Positions 27,099-34,100 of a DNA stretch of 64,000 nucleotides are shown here, piece by piece (positions within the stretch are counted from its first letter, which is position 1; each line of letters starts with the position of its first letter). Position numbers and translations under genes: made by a program. The stretch spans positions 1-64,000 of the forward strand of contig CALAMO010000006.1 of NCBI GenBank assembly GCA_937925855.1. The letters are read 5' to 3'. The DNA comes from an uncultured Thiotrichaceae bacterium (GTDB taxonomy: Bacteria > Pseudomonadota > Gammaproteobacteria > Thiotrichales > Thiotrichaceae). Below the pieces are notes generated by a model. That model was given only the letters and a program-made list of their open reading frames with translations, made no database searches and was not told the DNA's origin.

Positions 27099-28001
27099 AT
27101 GAACGAGCATATTTCCACTTTTCTTAAAGGCTTAGCTATGGGGGCGGCGAATGTCATCCCCGGTGTGTCAGGCGGCACAGTCGCGCTGGTGACCGGCATC
27201 TATGAGCGCTTAATCAATGCGCTCAAATCTTGCGATTTTAATGCGTTAAAGCTGCTGTTCGCCAGGGATTTCAAAGGCGCATGGCAGCATGTCGATGGCG
27301 GCTTTCTGGCGGCGATCCTCGGGGGTGTGGCGGTGAGTATTGTGAGTTTAGCTAAGGTGCTCGAATACTTACTGGGGAATTTCGAAGTGCTGACGATGGC
27401 GTTTTTCTTCGGCTTGATTGCCGTGTCGGTGATGAGTGTGGGTCGTACGGTAAAGCAATGGGGCACCAGCGCGTTGCTGGCGCTGGTGGTGGGAACGGCC
27501 CTGGCGGTGAGTGTCGCTATGCTCGCGCCTGCGGGTGAAAATGCTAACGCGGGTTATTTGTTTATCTGCGGTGTGGTGGCTATCTGCTCGATGATACTGC
27601 CCGGTTTATCCGGCTCCTTTGTCCTTATTATTATGGGTAATTATGCGCTGGTACTCGGGGCGATTGGGCGCTTTGATATGGCGATTTTGTTGCCAATGGC
27701 ATTGGGTTGTGGGGTAGGTTTGCTGGCTTTTGCGCATCTGTTAGGTTGGATCTATGCGAAATACCATGATCAAACCGTCGCTTTGATGACCGGTTTTATC
27801 CTGGGGTCGTTGGCGGTTGTGTGGCCGTGGAAGAACACGTTGACTGAGGTCGTTTCGCGTGAGGGTAAGGACGATAAGGTTATTACTACGGGCTATGAGT
27901 GGTTTAGTCCCGTGTTGAGTGATGGTTCTACGCTGATGGCGGTGGGTTTGATGGTTTTGGGTGGATTGGTGATTTGGGGGATGGAGAAGGTTTCGGAGTA
28001 G
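27099..28001 (+). CDS. DUF368 family undecaprenyl-phosphate translocase-like membrane protein
   Basis: A 300-residue polytopic inner-membrane protein with roughly eight to ten hydrophobic segments. The family hallmark GLAMGAANVIPGVSGGTVALVTGIYERL occurs near the N-terminus (residues 11 onward), and a second inverted-repeat-like motif ICSMILPGLSGSFVLIIMG lies at about residues 163-181. DUF368 proteins were recently identified as recyclers of undecaprenyl phosphate across the membrane, supporting cell-wall and polysaccharide synthesis. It is monocistronic and convergent with the Phd antitoxin. Confidence 0.88.
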   Translation: MNEHISTFLKGLAMGAANVIPGVSGGTVALVTGIYERLINALKSCDFNALKLLFARDFKGAWQHVDGGFLAAILGGVAVSIVSLAKVLEYLLGNFEVLTMAFFFGLIAVSVMSVGRTVKQWGTSALLALVVGTALAVSVAMLAPAGENANAGYLFICGVVAICSMILPGLSGSFVLIIMGNYALVLGAIGRFDMAILLPMALGCGVGLLAFAHLLGWIYAKYHDQTVALMTGFILGSLAVVWPWKNTLTEVVSREGKDDKVITTGYEWFSPVLSDGSTLMAVGLMVLGGLVIWGMEKVSE

Positions 28002-28014
28002 TTGGGTATAAATA

Positions 28015-28260
28015 TTAGCGCTGGCCGGTGTGGCGCAGGTTTTCTATGGTTTCGCCTTTGGGTAATTTGATGCGCTCAAACTGCTGCATGGCTTCAATTG
28101 CTTTGAGGCGGGTGGTGATTTTTTGTTTGCGTGTGTTCCAGGGGGAGAGTTGGGCTACGATTTTGCCGTGGCGGTTGATTAGTATTTCTTCGCCTTTTTC
28201 GACTTTGTCTAATACGTCTGAGAACTGGGATTTGACCTCGTGAGCTTGCATGGAAAGCAT
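28015..28260 (-). CDS. Orphan Phd/YefM-family antitoxin
   Basis: An 81-residue protein with the Phd/YefM N-terminal domain: MQAHEVKSQFSDVLDKVEKGEEILINRHGKIVAQL. The ATG at 28260 is supported by AAGGA seven bases upstream. The basic C-terminus would normally bind the toxin. The toxin, usually immediately downstream, is missing: only 13 bases separate this stop from the convergent DUF368 gene. It is therefore solitary, either a relic or a regulator acting on a distant partner. An inverted repeat upstream looks like its operator. Confidence 0.85.
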   Translation of the reverse strand: MLSMQAHEVKSQFSDVLDKVEKGEEILINRHGKIVAQLSPWNTRKQKITTRLKAIEAMQQFERIKLPKGETIENLRHTGQR

Positions 28261-28270
28261 GGTTTGATCC

Positions 28271-28309
28271 TTTTGGTTGATTAGGTACTTTAACCAAAAA
28301 TGATTGTTG
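28271..28309. promoter_or_regulatory. Inverted repeat upstream of the phd gene
   Basis: TTTTGGTT (28271-28278) and AACCAAAA (28302-28309) are perfect eight-base arms spaced by 23 bases, starting just upstream of the ribosome-binding site of the Phd gene. The position suits an autoregulatory operator. Confidence 0.5.
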
Positions 28310-28409
28310 AAGGAAGTTTATTGTATTGCAGATTTTTTTGTGAAAAAGCTGAAATAATTAAAGGCTCGACTTATCATTGAGAACTTTATGGTGTGCTAGA
28401 GCTAGAAAA

Positions 28410-29249
28410 ATGACCAAAGAGAATAAGTCTTTTAAATTTTCATCTAAAGAGCAACAAGAGATTAGGGATTTGAGTGAGCAGTATTTAAGTCATCAAGTGT
28501 TTGATATTATTGATAGATACGCTGATTTCTATGAGTCGATTTCGATGTCAACGTATAGCTTTACAACCATGGGCACAACCTCAGTTGTTAACATTGATAC
28601 ATATTTGTATTCATCTATTCGTGCCACGCTTAGGTCTATTTCTGAAATTTTAGGAAAGGGAAGGATAAATGATGCCTACACGCTGCTAAGAAAGTATCAT
28701 GACTCTGCTATAATAAATATTTATACAAATCTGTACTTAAGAAAAAATCAAAATATTGAGAATTTCATAGTTTCTAGTATTAATGATTGGCTTCATGGTA
28801 AAGAGCAGTTACCAGATTATAGAACTATGCATAACTATATAATAAAATCCGATGAGCTAAATAAAATTTATAAAATTTTAACTAAAGATGATAGATATAA
28901 AAATATACGCAATCGATGCAATGATAATACACATTACAACTTCTATAAAAATATTATGTTGAATTTAGCAGATGTTAGGGTTCCTAGTAGAGATTCTGTA
29001 TTAGAACAGCTATCAATTGACATAAAAGATTTGTTTATCTTGCATATATCATATCTATTTTATCTCAACGATCATTATATGAGTTCTAGTGATCATGTTG
29101 ATTATCTTGATATGGGCATGCAACCACCGGAAGGCTCCCAGTATTATGTAGCGCCTTTTATTCAAGATATATTTGATGAGGTTTTAAAAAAAAATAGACC
29201 GGACATTGCAGAAGAAATCATAAGCCATACATCTATGAATTTGAAGTGA
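28410..29249 (+). CDS. Hypothetical AT-rich accessory protein with HEPN-like motif
   Basis: A 279-residue protein from the ATG at 28410; an upstream TTG at 28377 would add 11 residues but lacks support. It is markedly more AT-rich than the core genes around it, indicating horizontal acquisition. Mostly helical and hydrophilic, with no signal peptide. Residues 167-175 read RNRCNDNTH, which fits the R-polar-x(4-6)-H pattern of HEPN ribonucleases, followed by a helix. I do not recognise the family; the motif alone is weak evidence. Its neighbours (Phd, MazEF-like pair) are toxin-antitoxin genes, so a defence or toxin role is plausible. Confidence 0.55.
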   Translation: MTKENKSFKFSSKEQQEIRDLSEQYLSHQVFDIIDRYADFYESISMSTYSFTTMGTTSVVNIDTYLYSSIRATLRSISEILGKGRINDAYTLLRKYHDSAIINIYTNLYLRKNQNIENFIVSSINDWLHGKEQLPDYRTMHNYIIKSDELNKIYKILTKDDRYKNIRNRCNDNTHYNFYKNIMLNLADVRVPSRDSVLEQLSIDIKDLFILHISYLFYLNDHYMSSSDHVDYLDMGMQPPEGSQYYVAPFIQDIFDEVLKKNRPDIAEEIISHTSMNLK

Positions 29250-29350
29250 AAGCCACAGCCCGACCGCTTTCTAACTGATGCTACAAAAGTTGACCTCCCA
29301 CCCCCATGAGCCGCCGACACCAAAGTCCACAGAGTTCCAGCTGCACGGTA

Positions 29351-29379
29351 TTGACATTGGTATAACCAATGGTAAGAAT
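29351..29379 (+). promoter_or_regulatory. Promoter with internal palindromic operator of the MazEF-like pair
   Basis: TTGACA (29351-29356) and AAGAAT (29374-29379) are spaced by 17 bases. Between them lies the perfect palindrome CATTGGTATAACCAATG (29355-29371). This is 40 bases before the antitoxin ATG. A repressor bound there would block RNA polymerase, as expected for TA autoregulation. Confidence 0.65.
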
Positions 29380-29418
29380 AAGGCTGTATTAGATTTGTCG
29401 GTAGAAAAAGGTAGTCCC

Positions 29419-29679
29419 ATGCCAGCCAGCGTAAAAACAGCCATATCCATGCAGCAGCATCTATTCGATGAGGCTAATGAGCTAGCCAGTGAACTCAATG
29501 TCTCAAGAAGCAAACTCTTCGTCCTCGCCATTGAAGAATTCCTCAAGAAAAACGAAAACAAAAAAATGCTGGATCAAATCAATGCAGCTTTTACTGACTC
29601 ATCTGATGAGGAAGAAAAAGCCAGTGGGAATTTGATGAAGAAGAAGCAAAAGGAAATCGTAGAGAATGATCCATGGTAA
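29419..29679 (+). CDS. Ribbon-helix-helix type antitoxin of a MazEF-like pair
   Basis: An 86-residue protein from the ATG at 29419, supported by AAGGT seven bases upstream; the longer reading frame would run through the promoter. The N-terminal part (MPASVKTAISMQQHLFDEAN, then ELNVSRSKLFVLAIEEFL) fits a CopG/RHH DNA-binding fold. The acidic, lysine-rich C-terminal tail (DSSDEEEK) is expected to neutralise the toxin. It overlaps the toxin gene by seven bases. Confidence 0.8.
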   Translation: MPASVKTAISMQQHLFDEANELASELNVSRSKLFVLAIEEFLKKNENKKMLDQINAAFTDSSDEEEKASGNLMKKKQKEIVENDPW

Positions 29680-30026
29680 TCAAGCAAGGTGAAGTTTACT
29701 GGGTAGACTTAGGCGAACCAACTGGCTCAGAGCCGGGGTATAGACATCCACATATCGTTGTTCAAAACAACGTATTCAACGCAAGCCTAATCAATACCGT
29801 AGTCGTCTGTTCGCTAACCTCAAACCTTGCAAGAGCAGGCTCTCCCGGTAACGTATTACTGAAAAAAGGCGAAGCTAATCTTACCAAAAAAAGCGTGGTC
29901 AATGTTTCGCAGCTCTATACCGTAAACAAAAGTGACCTTACCGAAAAAATTGGCAGCGTCTCACCAAAGACAATGGATCAGGTTATCGCAGGCATACAGT
30001 TACTCATTGAGAAAAGAAGCCTGTAG
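29673..30026 (+). CDS. mazF: MazF/PemK-family endoribonuclease toxin
   Basis: A 117-residue PemK/MazF-fold toxin that cleaves mRNA at short sequences. Family marks are GEVYWVDLGEPTGSEPGYRHP at the N-terminus (with the catalytic Arg in YRHP), VVVCSLTSN (catalytic Thr/Ser) and VVNVSQLYTVNKSDL. Full length for the family, with no frame damage, so likely active. It is coupled to the preceding RHH antitoxin by a seven-base overlap. Convergent with the Lrp gene; only 12 bases separate them. Confidence 0.88.
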   Translation: MVIKQGEVYWVDLGEPTGSEPGYRHPHIVVQNNVFNASLINTVVVCSLTSNLARAGSPGNVLLKKGEANLTKKSVVNVSQLYTVNKSDLTEKIGSVSPKTMDQVIAGIQLLIEKRSL

Positions 30027-30038
30027 CTGATAAGACGC

Positions 30039-30488
30039 CTATACCGCCGCCGTAAAACCTTTAACCTCTTCCAGCAAAATAGAAGAACGCGCATCCAACA
30101 CACCCGGTAGCGCCAGAATAGAATGTTCAATAAAACGCCCATAGCTTTCTAAGTCCGGGGCAACGACATCCAATAAAAAATCCACGGCACCGGACAGTTT
30201 GTAACAGGACTGCACCTGTGGATTATCGCGCATCGCCTGGCGAAAATCCCGTGCCAACTGAACGTTATGGCGTTCGACGTTGACTTCGACAAACGCCCGT
30301 ACCTCATAACCCAGTTTTTTATTATCCAGCGTGACGCTGAAGTGTTTAATCAGGCCGTTGCTGTGTAGTTGTTGCACCCGGCGCTGTACCGCTGAGGCAG
30401 ACAGGCTGACTCGCTCCCCCAATTCGATCCAGCTGATGCGGCTATCGTGCGTGAGTTCACGCAGAATAAGTTTGTCGTATTGATCCAT
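30039..30488 (-). CDS. Lrp/AsnC family transcriptional regulator
   Basis: A 149-residue regulator. The N-terminal helix-turn-helix is visible in DKLILRELTHDSRISWIEL then RVSLSASAVQRRVQQL, and the C-terminal RAM ligand-binding domain in YKLSGAVDFLLDVVAPDLESY. Such proteins sense amino acids and usually regulate an adjacent divergent operon, here the VOC protein at 30632. No strong ribosome-binding site precedes the ATG; instead a repeat arm abuts it, which fits self-regulation. Confidence 0.9.
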   Translation of the reverse strand: MDQYDKLILRELTHDSRISWIELGERVSLSASAVQRRVQQLHSNGLIKHFSVTLDNKKLGYEVRAFVEVNVERHNVQLARDFRQAMRDNPQVQSCYKLSGAVDFLLDVVAPDLESYGRFIEHSILALPGVLDARSSILLEEVKGFTAAV

Positions 30489-30491
30489 TTT

Positions 30492-30536
30492 CGCAGGATA
30501 GCAGCGTCAATAGCAGAAAAACAACATTATCCTGCG
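30492..30536. promoter_or_regulatory. Paired inverted repeat, candidate Lrp-family binding sites
   Basis: CGCAGGATA at 30492-30500 and TATCCTGCG at 30528-30536 are perfect nine-base inverse copies in the Lrp/VOC divergent intergenic region, centred 36 bases apart. One arm nearly touches the lrp start. They are candidate dimer sites for autoregulation and control of the neighbour. Confidence 0.55.
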
Positions 30537-30631
30537 CGAAGGCTCTGTCTGTCCATGAAATCCGCAGCCCTGATGTGGTGTAGGCATAATAAACTATCAG
30601 CATCCATTAACACGACAAACGAGGCCACACC

Positions 30632-31261
30632 ATGTCACACCTTAGAAAAATCGACCATGTCACCTATGCCTGCGCACCCGGCACCATTGAGCAGTGGGCC
30701 TGGTTTCATATTGAGGTGGAAGGCGGTACCTTGATTAAGCGCATTGACGATGTGCGCCCGGATGATGCTGATAGCAGTATGAAAATATGGTGTATCGACT
30801 ACGGTGATTTTGGCATCGCGTTGGTGGAAGGGATTGATCGCGCCGCTAAGTCGCAGGTGAATGACTTTGTTGATCGGCATGGTGATCACTCCTGTCAGCA
30901 TGTGGCCTATGATTGTCATAACCTGGAAGCGTTTCAGGCGCATATGAAGTCCATGGGCGGACACCCGCGCGGTGAGACGCTGGTGCGCGATGATGGCTTT
31001 GGCATTCTGAAGCAAATGTTTGCCAAAGGTTATGCCTACGGCCATGCCGGGGAGGCAACATTCCCGGAATATTGCCAGCGGCCACGCAATGCAGCGGAAG
31101 CACAGGCAGTGACTATCACCTTTTCTAATGAGGCGGGTGAGGGGTTTTATAAACAGGTGCAGGATGCGATTGATCAGGGCGATGAAACGCCGTTTTTTGA
31201 TTTTAGCCAGATGCCTGCGGATTGGGTCGTTCCGGCTGAGCGGAAGCGGGGTGCGGCATGA
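30632..31261 (+). CDS. VOC-family protein resembling 4-hydroxyphenylpyruvate dioxygenase
   Basis: A 209-residue vicinal-oxygen-chelate protein. It begins with DHVTYACAPGTIEQWAWFH, as HPPD N-termini do, and has a likely 2-His-1-Glu metal triad: H9, H90 (DHSCQHVAYD) and E146 (FPEYCQRP, matching the E of the HPPD F-E-x-x-QR motif). At about 210 residues it is far shorter than HPPD (about 350), so it is a single-module relative and not a truncated gene; the frame is clean. Divergence from an Lrp regulator suggests amino-acid-related metabolism. Substrate unknown. Confidence 0.72.
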   Translation: MSHLRKIDHVTYACAPGTIEQWAWFHIEVEGGTLIKRIDDVRPDDADSSMKIWCIDYGDFGIALVEGIDRAAKSQVNDFVDRHGDHSCQHVAYDCHNLEAFQAHMKSMGGHPRGETLVRDDGFGILKQMFAKGYAYGHAGEATFPEYCQRPRNAAEAQAVTITFSNEAGEGFYKQVQDAIDQGDETPFFDFSQMPADWVVPAERKRGAA

Positions 31262-31492
31262 CGGCGCCCTCTCAGCAGTCGATTCTTAGCGATGGAATTT
31301 AAAACTGCGTTACGGTGTGTTGAGAGGCCGCCTCAGCTCATCGACTGACATTATTACGGTTGGCACTGCCTGCTTCAGATGCCTGCATCATAATGATGTT
31401 AAGCGTTAATGCACTGTATAAGCAGAGTGCAGTGTGTATTCTATCAAAGCACCAACAATGCTACCCTCAGCACAAGCACAGGAGGCCGCACG

Positions 31493-31669
31493 ATGAGCAT
31501 GCGCTATCACGACCAGCTACAGTGGCAGGACATCCCACAATCTGCCCAAAAAGGGCAAGAACGCGCACACCAGCTGAGGCACATTATCCACCGCATGGGC
31601 AGTGGCAATACGCTCGACACCTTCAACCACCTGATTTACCCAAACACAATCACAGGTAGTCCCGCATGA
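31493..31669 (+). CDS. Small conserved-looking protein coupled to MttB
   Basis: A 58-residue protein with an excellent AGGAGG site (31480-31485) eight bases before its ATG. Its stop overlaps the mttB start in an ATGA junction, so the two are translationally coupled. The sequence is hydrophilic and helical (SMRYHDQLQWQDIPQ, then ERAHQLRHIIHRMGS), has four histidines and no Cys, signal peptide or membrane segment. I do not recognise it. The strong ribosome site and coupling argue for a real gene. It may be a subunit, assembly factor or translational leader for the methyltransferase. Confidence 0.6.
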   Translation: MSMRYHDQLQWQDIPQSAQKGQERAHQLRHIIHRMGSGNTLDTFNHLIYPNTITGSPA

Positions 31670-33213
31670 GCCGTCGCAACAGCCGTAAACGTAAGGCCCC
31701 ATCCCACGCAAACATCCCCTTGCCACAACTATCGCGGCGGGTACTCCGCAATCGCTTCGCGCCGGTAGAGCCGCTGGATGAGGAACAGATGAGTCTGATT
31801 CACGAGGCAACGATGACCCTGCTAGAACAGCAGGGCATTGAGGTGGTCGGCGAGCAGGCGCTGGATTTATTCCGACAGGCCGGTGCCGAAGTCAGTCAGG
31901 CTGGCATCGTGCGTATGGACCGCCAGCTGGTGATGGATACCCTCAGTACCGCCCCCGAAACCTTCAGCGTCACCCCAAGAAATCCTGATAACACACTGCA
32001 TATTGGTGGCTCGGTGATTAATTTCGGTCTCGTGTCCGGCCCGCCCAATGTCCATGACACCATCAACGGACGCCGCATGGGCAATATGCAGGATTTTGAG
32101 AGCCTGATTAAACTTGGCCAATTTTTTAATATCATCACCTTCTTCGGCAATCAGGCCACCGCCCCCACTGACCTGCCCGCCAATAGTCGCCACCTCGATA
32201 CCTTGTTCGCTAGCCTCACCCTGTCTGATAAAGCCTTTTTCTCCACCGGCATTGGGGCCGGACGCTCACTGGACGCGGCAAATATGTGTGCCATTGCACG
32301 CGGTATCAGCCTGGAAGAGCTGGCGCAAAGCCCAATGGCCATGACTAATATCAACATTAATTCACCGCGCAAGCTGGATGACAGTATGGCCTATGGAGCC
32401 ATGCAGCTCGCACTACTCGGCCAGCCCGTATCGGTCACGCCTTTCACCCTCATGGGGGCCATGACCCCAGCGACACTCGGCGGTGCCTTGGTGCAGCAAA
32501 ACGCTGAGGCGCTGCTCGGCATCAGCCTATTGCAGCTCACCCGGCCCGGGACCCCCTGCATTTATGGCGGTTTCACCTCCAACGTCGATATGCGTTCCGG
32601 TTCGCCCGCTTTTGGCACGCCAGAAAATTCACTGGCAAATATGGCAGGCGGCCAGCTGGCGCGCTATTACAAACTGCCACACCGCACCAGCGCCTGTAAT
32701 GCCTCGAATGCGGTAGACGTGCAGGCCACATACGAAACACAGATGGCGCTGTGGGGTTCTGTAATGGGCCACGGCAACCTGATTTACCATGCCGCCGGTT
32801 GGCTAGAAGGCGGCCTAGTCGCGTCGTTTGAAAAAGTGATTACAGACTGTGAAATGCTGCAACATATGGCGGAACTGCTCAAGCCGGTACAGATTGACCT
32901 CGACGAAATAGGCTTGGAAGCGATGCAGGAAGTTGGGCCAGGCGGGCATTTCTTTGGCTGCGCCCACACCATGGCGCGGTATAAACAGGCGTTTTATCAA
33001 CCCTTCCTCAGCGACTGGCAGAATCATGAAAACTGGCTGGCCGCAGGCGCACTCGACACCACGCAGCGTGCCACCAGCATTTGGCAGCGCATCTTACGAG
33101 AATTTGAACCGCCGGTATTAGACCCCGCGATTAAAGAGGAGCTACGGGCTTATGTCGCCAAACGCAAAGAAGCCCTAGGCAGCCAGGAACCTGCCTTAGC
33201 TCCGCAGTTATAA
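31666..33213 (+). CDS. Trimethylamine methyltransferase (MttB) family protein, non-pyrrolysine
   Basis: A 515-residue COG5598 corrinoid-dependent methyltransferase superfamily member. Typical segments are EATMTLLEQQGIEVVGEQAL near the N-terminus, PPNVHDTINGRRMGNMQD, PFTLMGAMTPATLGGAL and GGHFFGCAHTMARY near the C-terminus. It lacks an in-frame amber codon, so it is not the pyrrolysine trimethylamine enzyme; related proteins such as MtgB demethylate glycine betaine, and others use proline betaine or carnitine. No corrinoid protein or reactivase is in this window. The N-terminal RRNSRKRKAP stretch is unusually basic. Confidence 0.85.
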   Translation: MSRRNSRKRKAPSHANIPLPQLSRRVLRNRFAPVEPLDEEQMSLIHEATMTLLEQQGIEVVGEQALDLFRQAGAEVSQAGIVRMDRQLVMDTLSTAPETFSVTPRNPDNTLHIGGSVINFGLVSGPPNVHDTINGRRMGNMQDFESLIKLGQFFNIITFFGNQATAPTDLPANSRHLDTLFASLTLSDKAFFSTGIGAGRSLDAANMCAIARGISLEELAQSPMAMTNININSPRKLDDSMAYGAMQLALLGQPVSVTPFTLMGAMTPATLGGALVQQNAEALLGISLLQLTRPGTPCIYGGFTSNVDMRSGSPAFGTPENSLANMAGGQLARYYKLPHRTSACNASNAVDVQATYETQMALWGSVMGHGNLIYHAAGWLEGGLVASFEKVITDCEMLQHMAELLKPVQIDLDEIGLEAMQEVGPGGHFFGCAHTMARYKQAFYQPFLSDWQNHENWLAAGALDTTQRATSIWQRILREFEPPVLDPAIKEELRAYVAKRKEALGSQEPALAPQL

Positions 33214-33315
33214 CGTCCGTTTAACGATGAGATCGCCGCCGTCTCCTGCTAGACTTTACCCACTATTAAACTAATGCCAATCAATACGCACTGATGAATC
33301 GAATGGGAGACCCAG

Positions 33316-33966
33316 ATGACCCTCCAAGCCGCCAGCCAGCAAATGCAAACCTTTATCGAACGCCAGCCCGATACCGAATCTGTGGCCCACTTTAAGCCCT
33401 GCCCCGAAATCCAGCGTCTCGATCTGAAATTTGATCTGGAACAGCTGCGCGCAGCGCTGCATCAGGTGCTCGGCGTTAGCGCATGGCAGGGTGAGGGCTT
33501 TTACGCCCTGCCCATGACGCAGCGCCCCGGCGACACGCACGCTTCCGCTAATGACTTATCAGGACGTTATTACCTGCGCCCCGACGACAGTTATCGGGAA
33601 TGCGCCCGCGAGGATGTAGTCGATGAAAGCGCGTTTAGTGAATTAGCGCACGCCTTTCGCGCCACTTATTTTGAGCAAGTGTATAATGAACTGACCCAAC
33701 GCTACCCTATCGGACGCATGCGCATCCTGATGAAAGAACCGCTGACCAGCAACTCCTGGCACCGCGACCCGGAACCGCGCATTCATATTCCGGTGTATAC
33801 CAACCCTGGCTCCCTTTTTATTGTGAATCACCACGTGACCCATTTGCCGGCAGACGGCCACGCCTACTTCACCGATACCCGCGCCTATCACACAGCGGTG
33901 AACGGCGGCGAAACCAACCGAGTACATATTGTAGCCGCCTTAGCTTATCCGCCGCGCGAGTGCTGA
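33316..33966 (+). CDS. Aspartyl/asparaginyl beta-hydroxylase-like 2-oxoglutarate dioxygenase
   Basis: A 216-residue Fe(II)/2-oxoglutarate-dependent hydroxylase. The facial triad is visible as H149-x-D151 in SWHRDPEPRIHIPVYTN and a distal H192 in AYHTAVNGG, with R202 (NRVHIVAAL) the likely 2-oxoglutarate ligand. Clean start and length typical of small bacterial AspH-like enzymes, which hydroxylate peptides or free amino acids and derivatives. It follows mttB by 102 bases on the same strand, so a shared role in modifying a quaternary amine or amino acid is possible but unproven. Confidence 0.8.
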   Translation: MTLQAASQQMQTFIERQPDTESVAHFKPCPEIQRLDLKFDLEQLRAALHQVLGVSAWQGEGFYALPMTQRPGDTHASANDLSGRYYLRPDDSYRECAREDVVDESAFSELAHAFRATYFEQVYNELTQRYPIGRMRILMKEPLTSNSWHRDPEPRIHIPVYTNPGSLFIVNHHVTHLPADGHAYFTDTRAYHTAVNGGETNRVHIVAALAYPPREC

Positions 33967-34100
33967 AAAGCCGCTACAATAGCAAGATGCAGAGCTTACA
34001 CGCCTGTAAAATGGCCGGAAACGCTCGGGTGCTGGACATTACACCAACCTCATAGTTTAATCCCTCCTTTGCCACTAATCACCGAAAAGAATAGCCCGTC

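Noticed and set aside
31410-31431. TGCACT/AGTGCA inverted repeat upstream of the small MttB-coupled gene
   Set aside because: Six-base arms are short enough to occur by chance, and no promoter could be placed with confidence.
31666-33213. Pyrrolysine-containing trimethylamine methyltransferase
   Set aside because: The frame contains no internal amber codon and ends at full length, so it belongs to the non-pyrrolysine branch.
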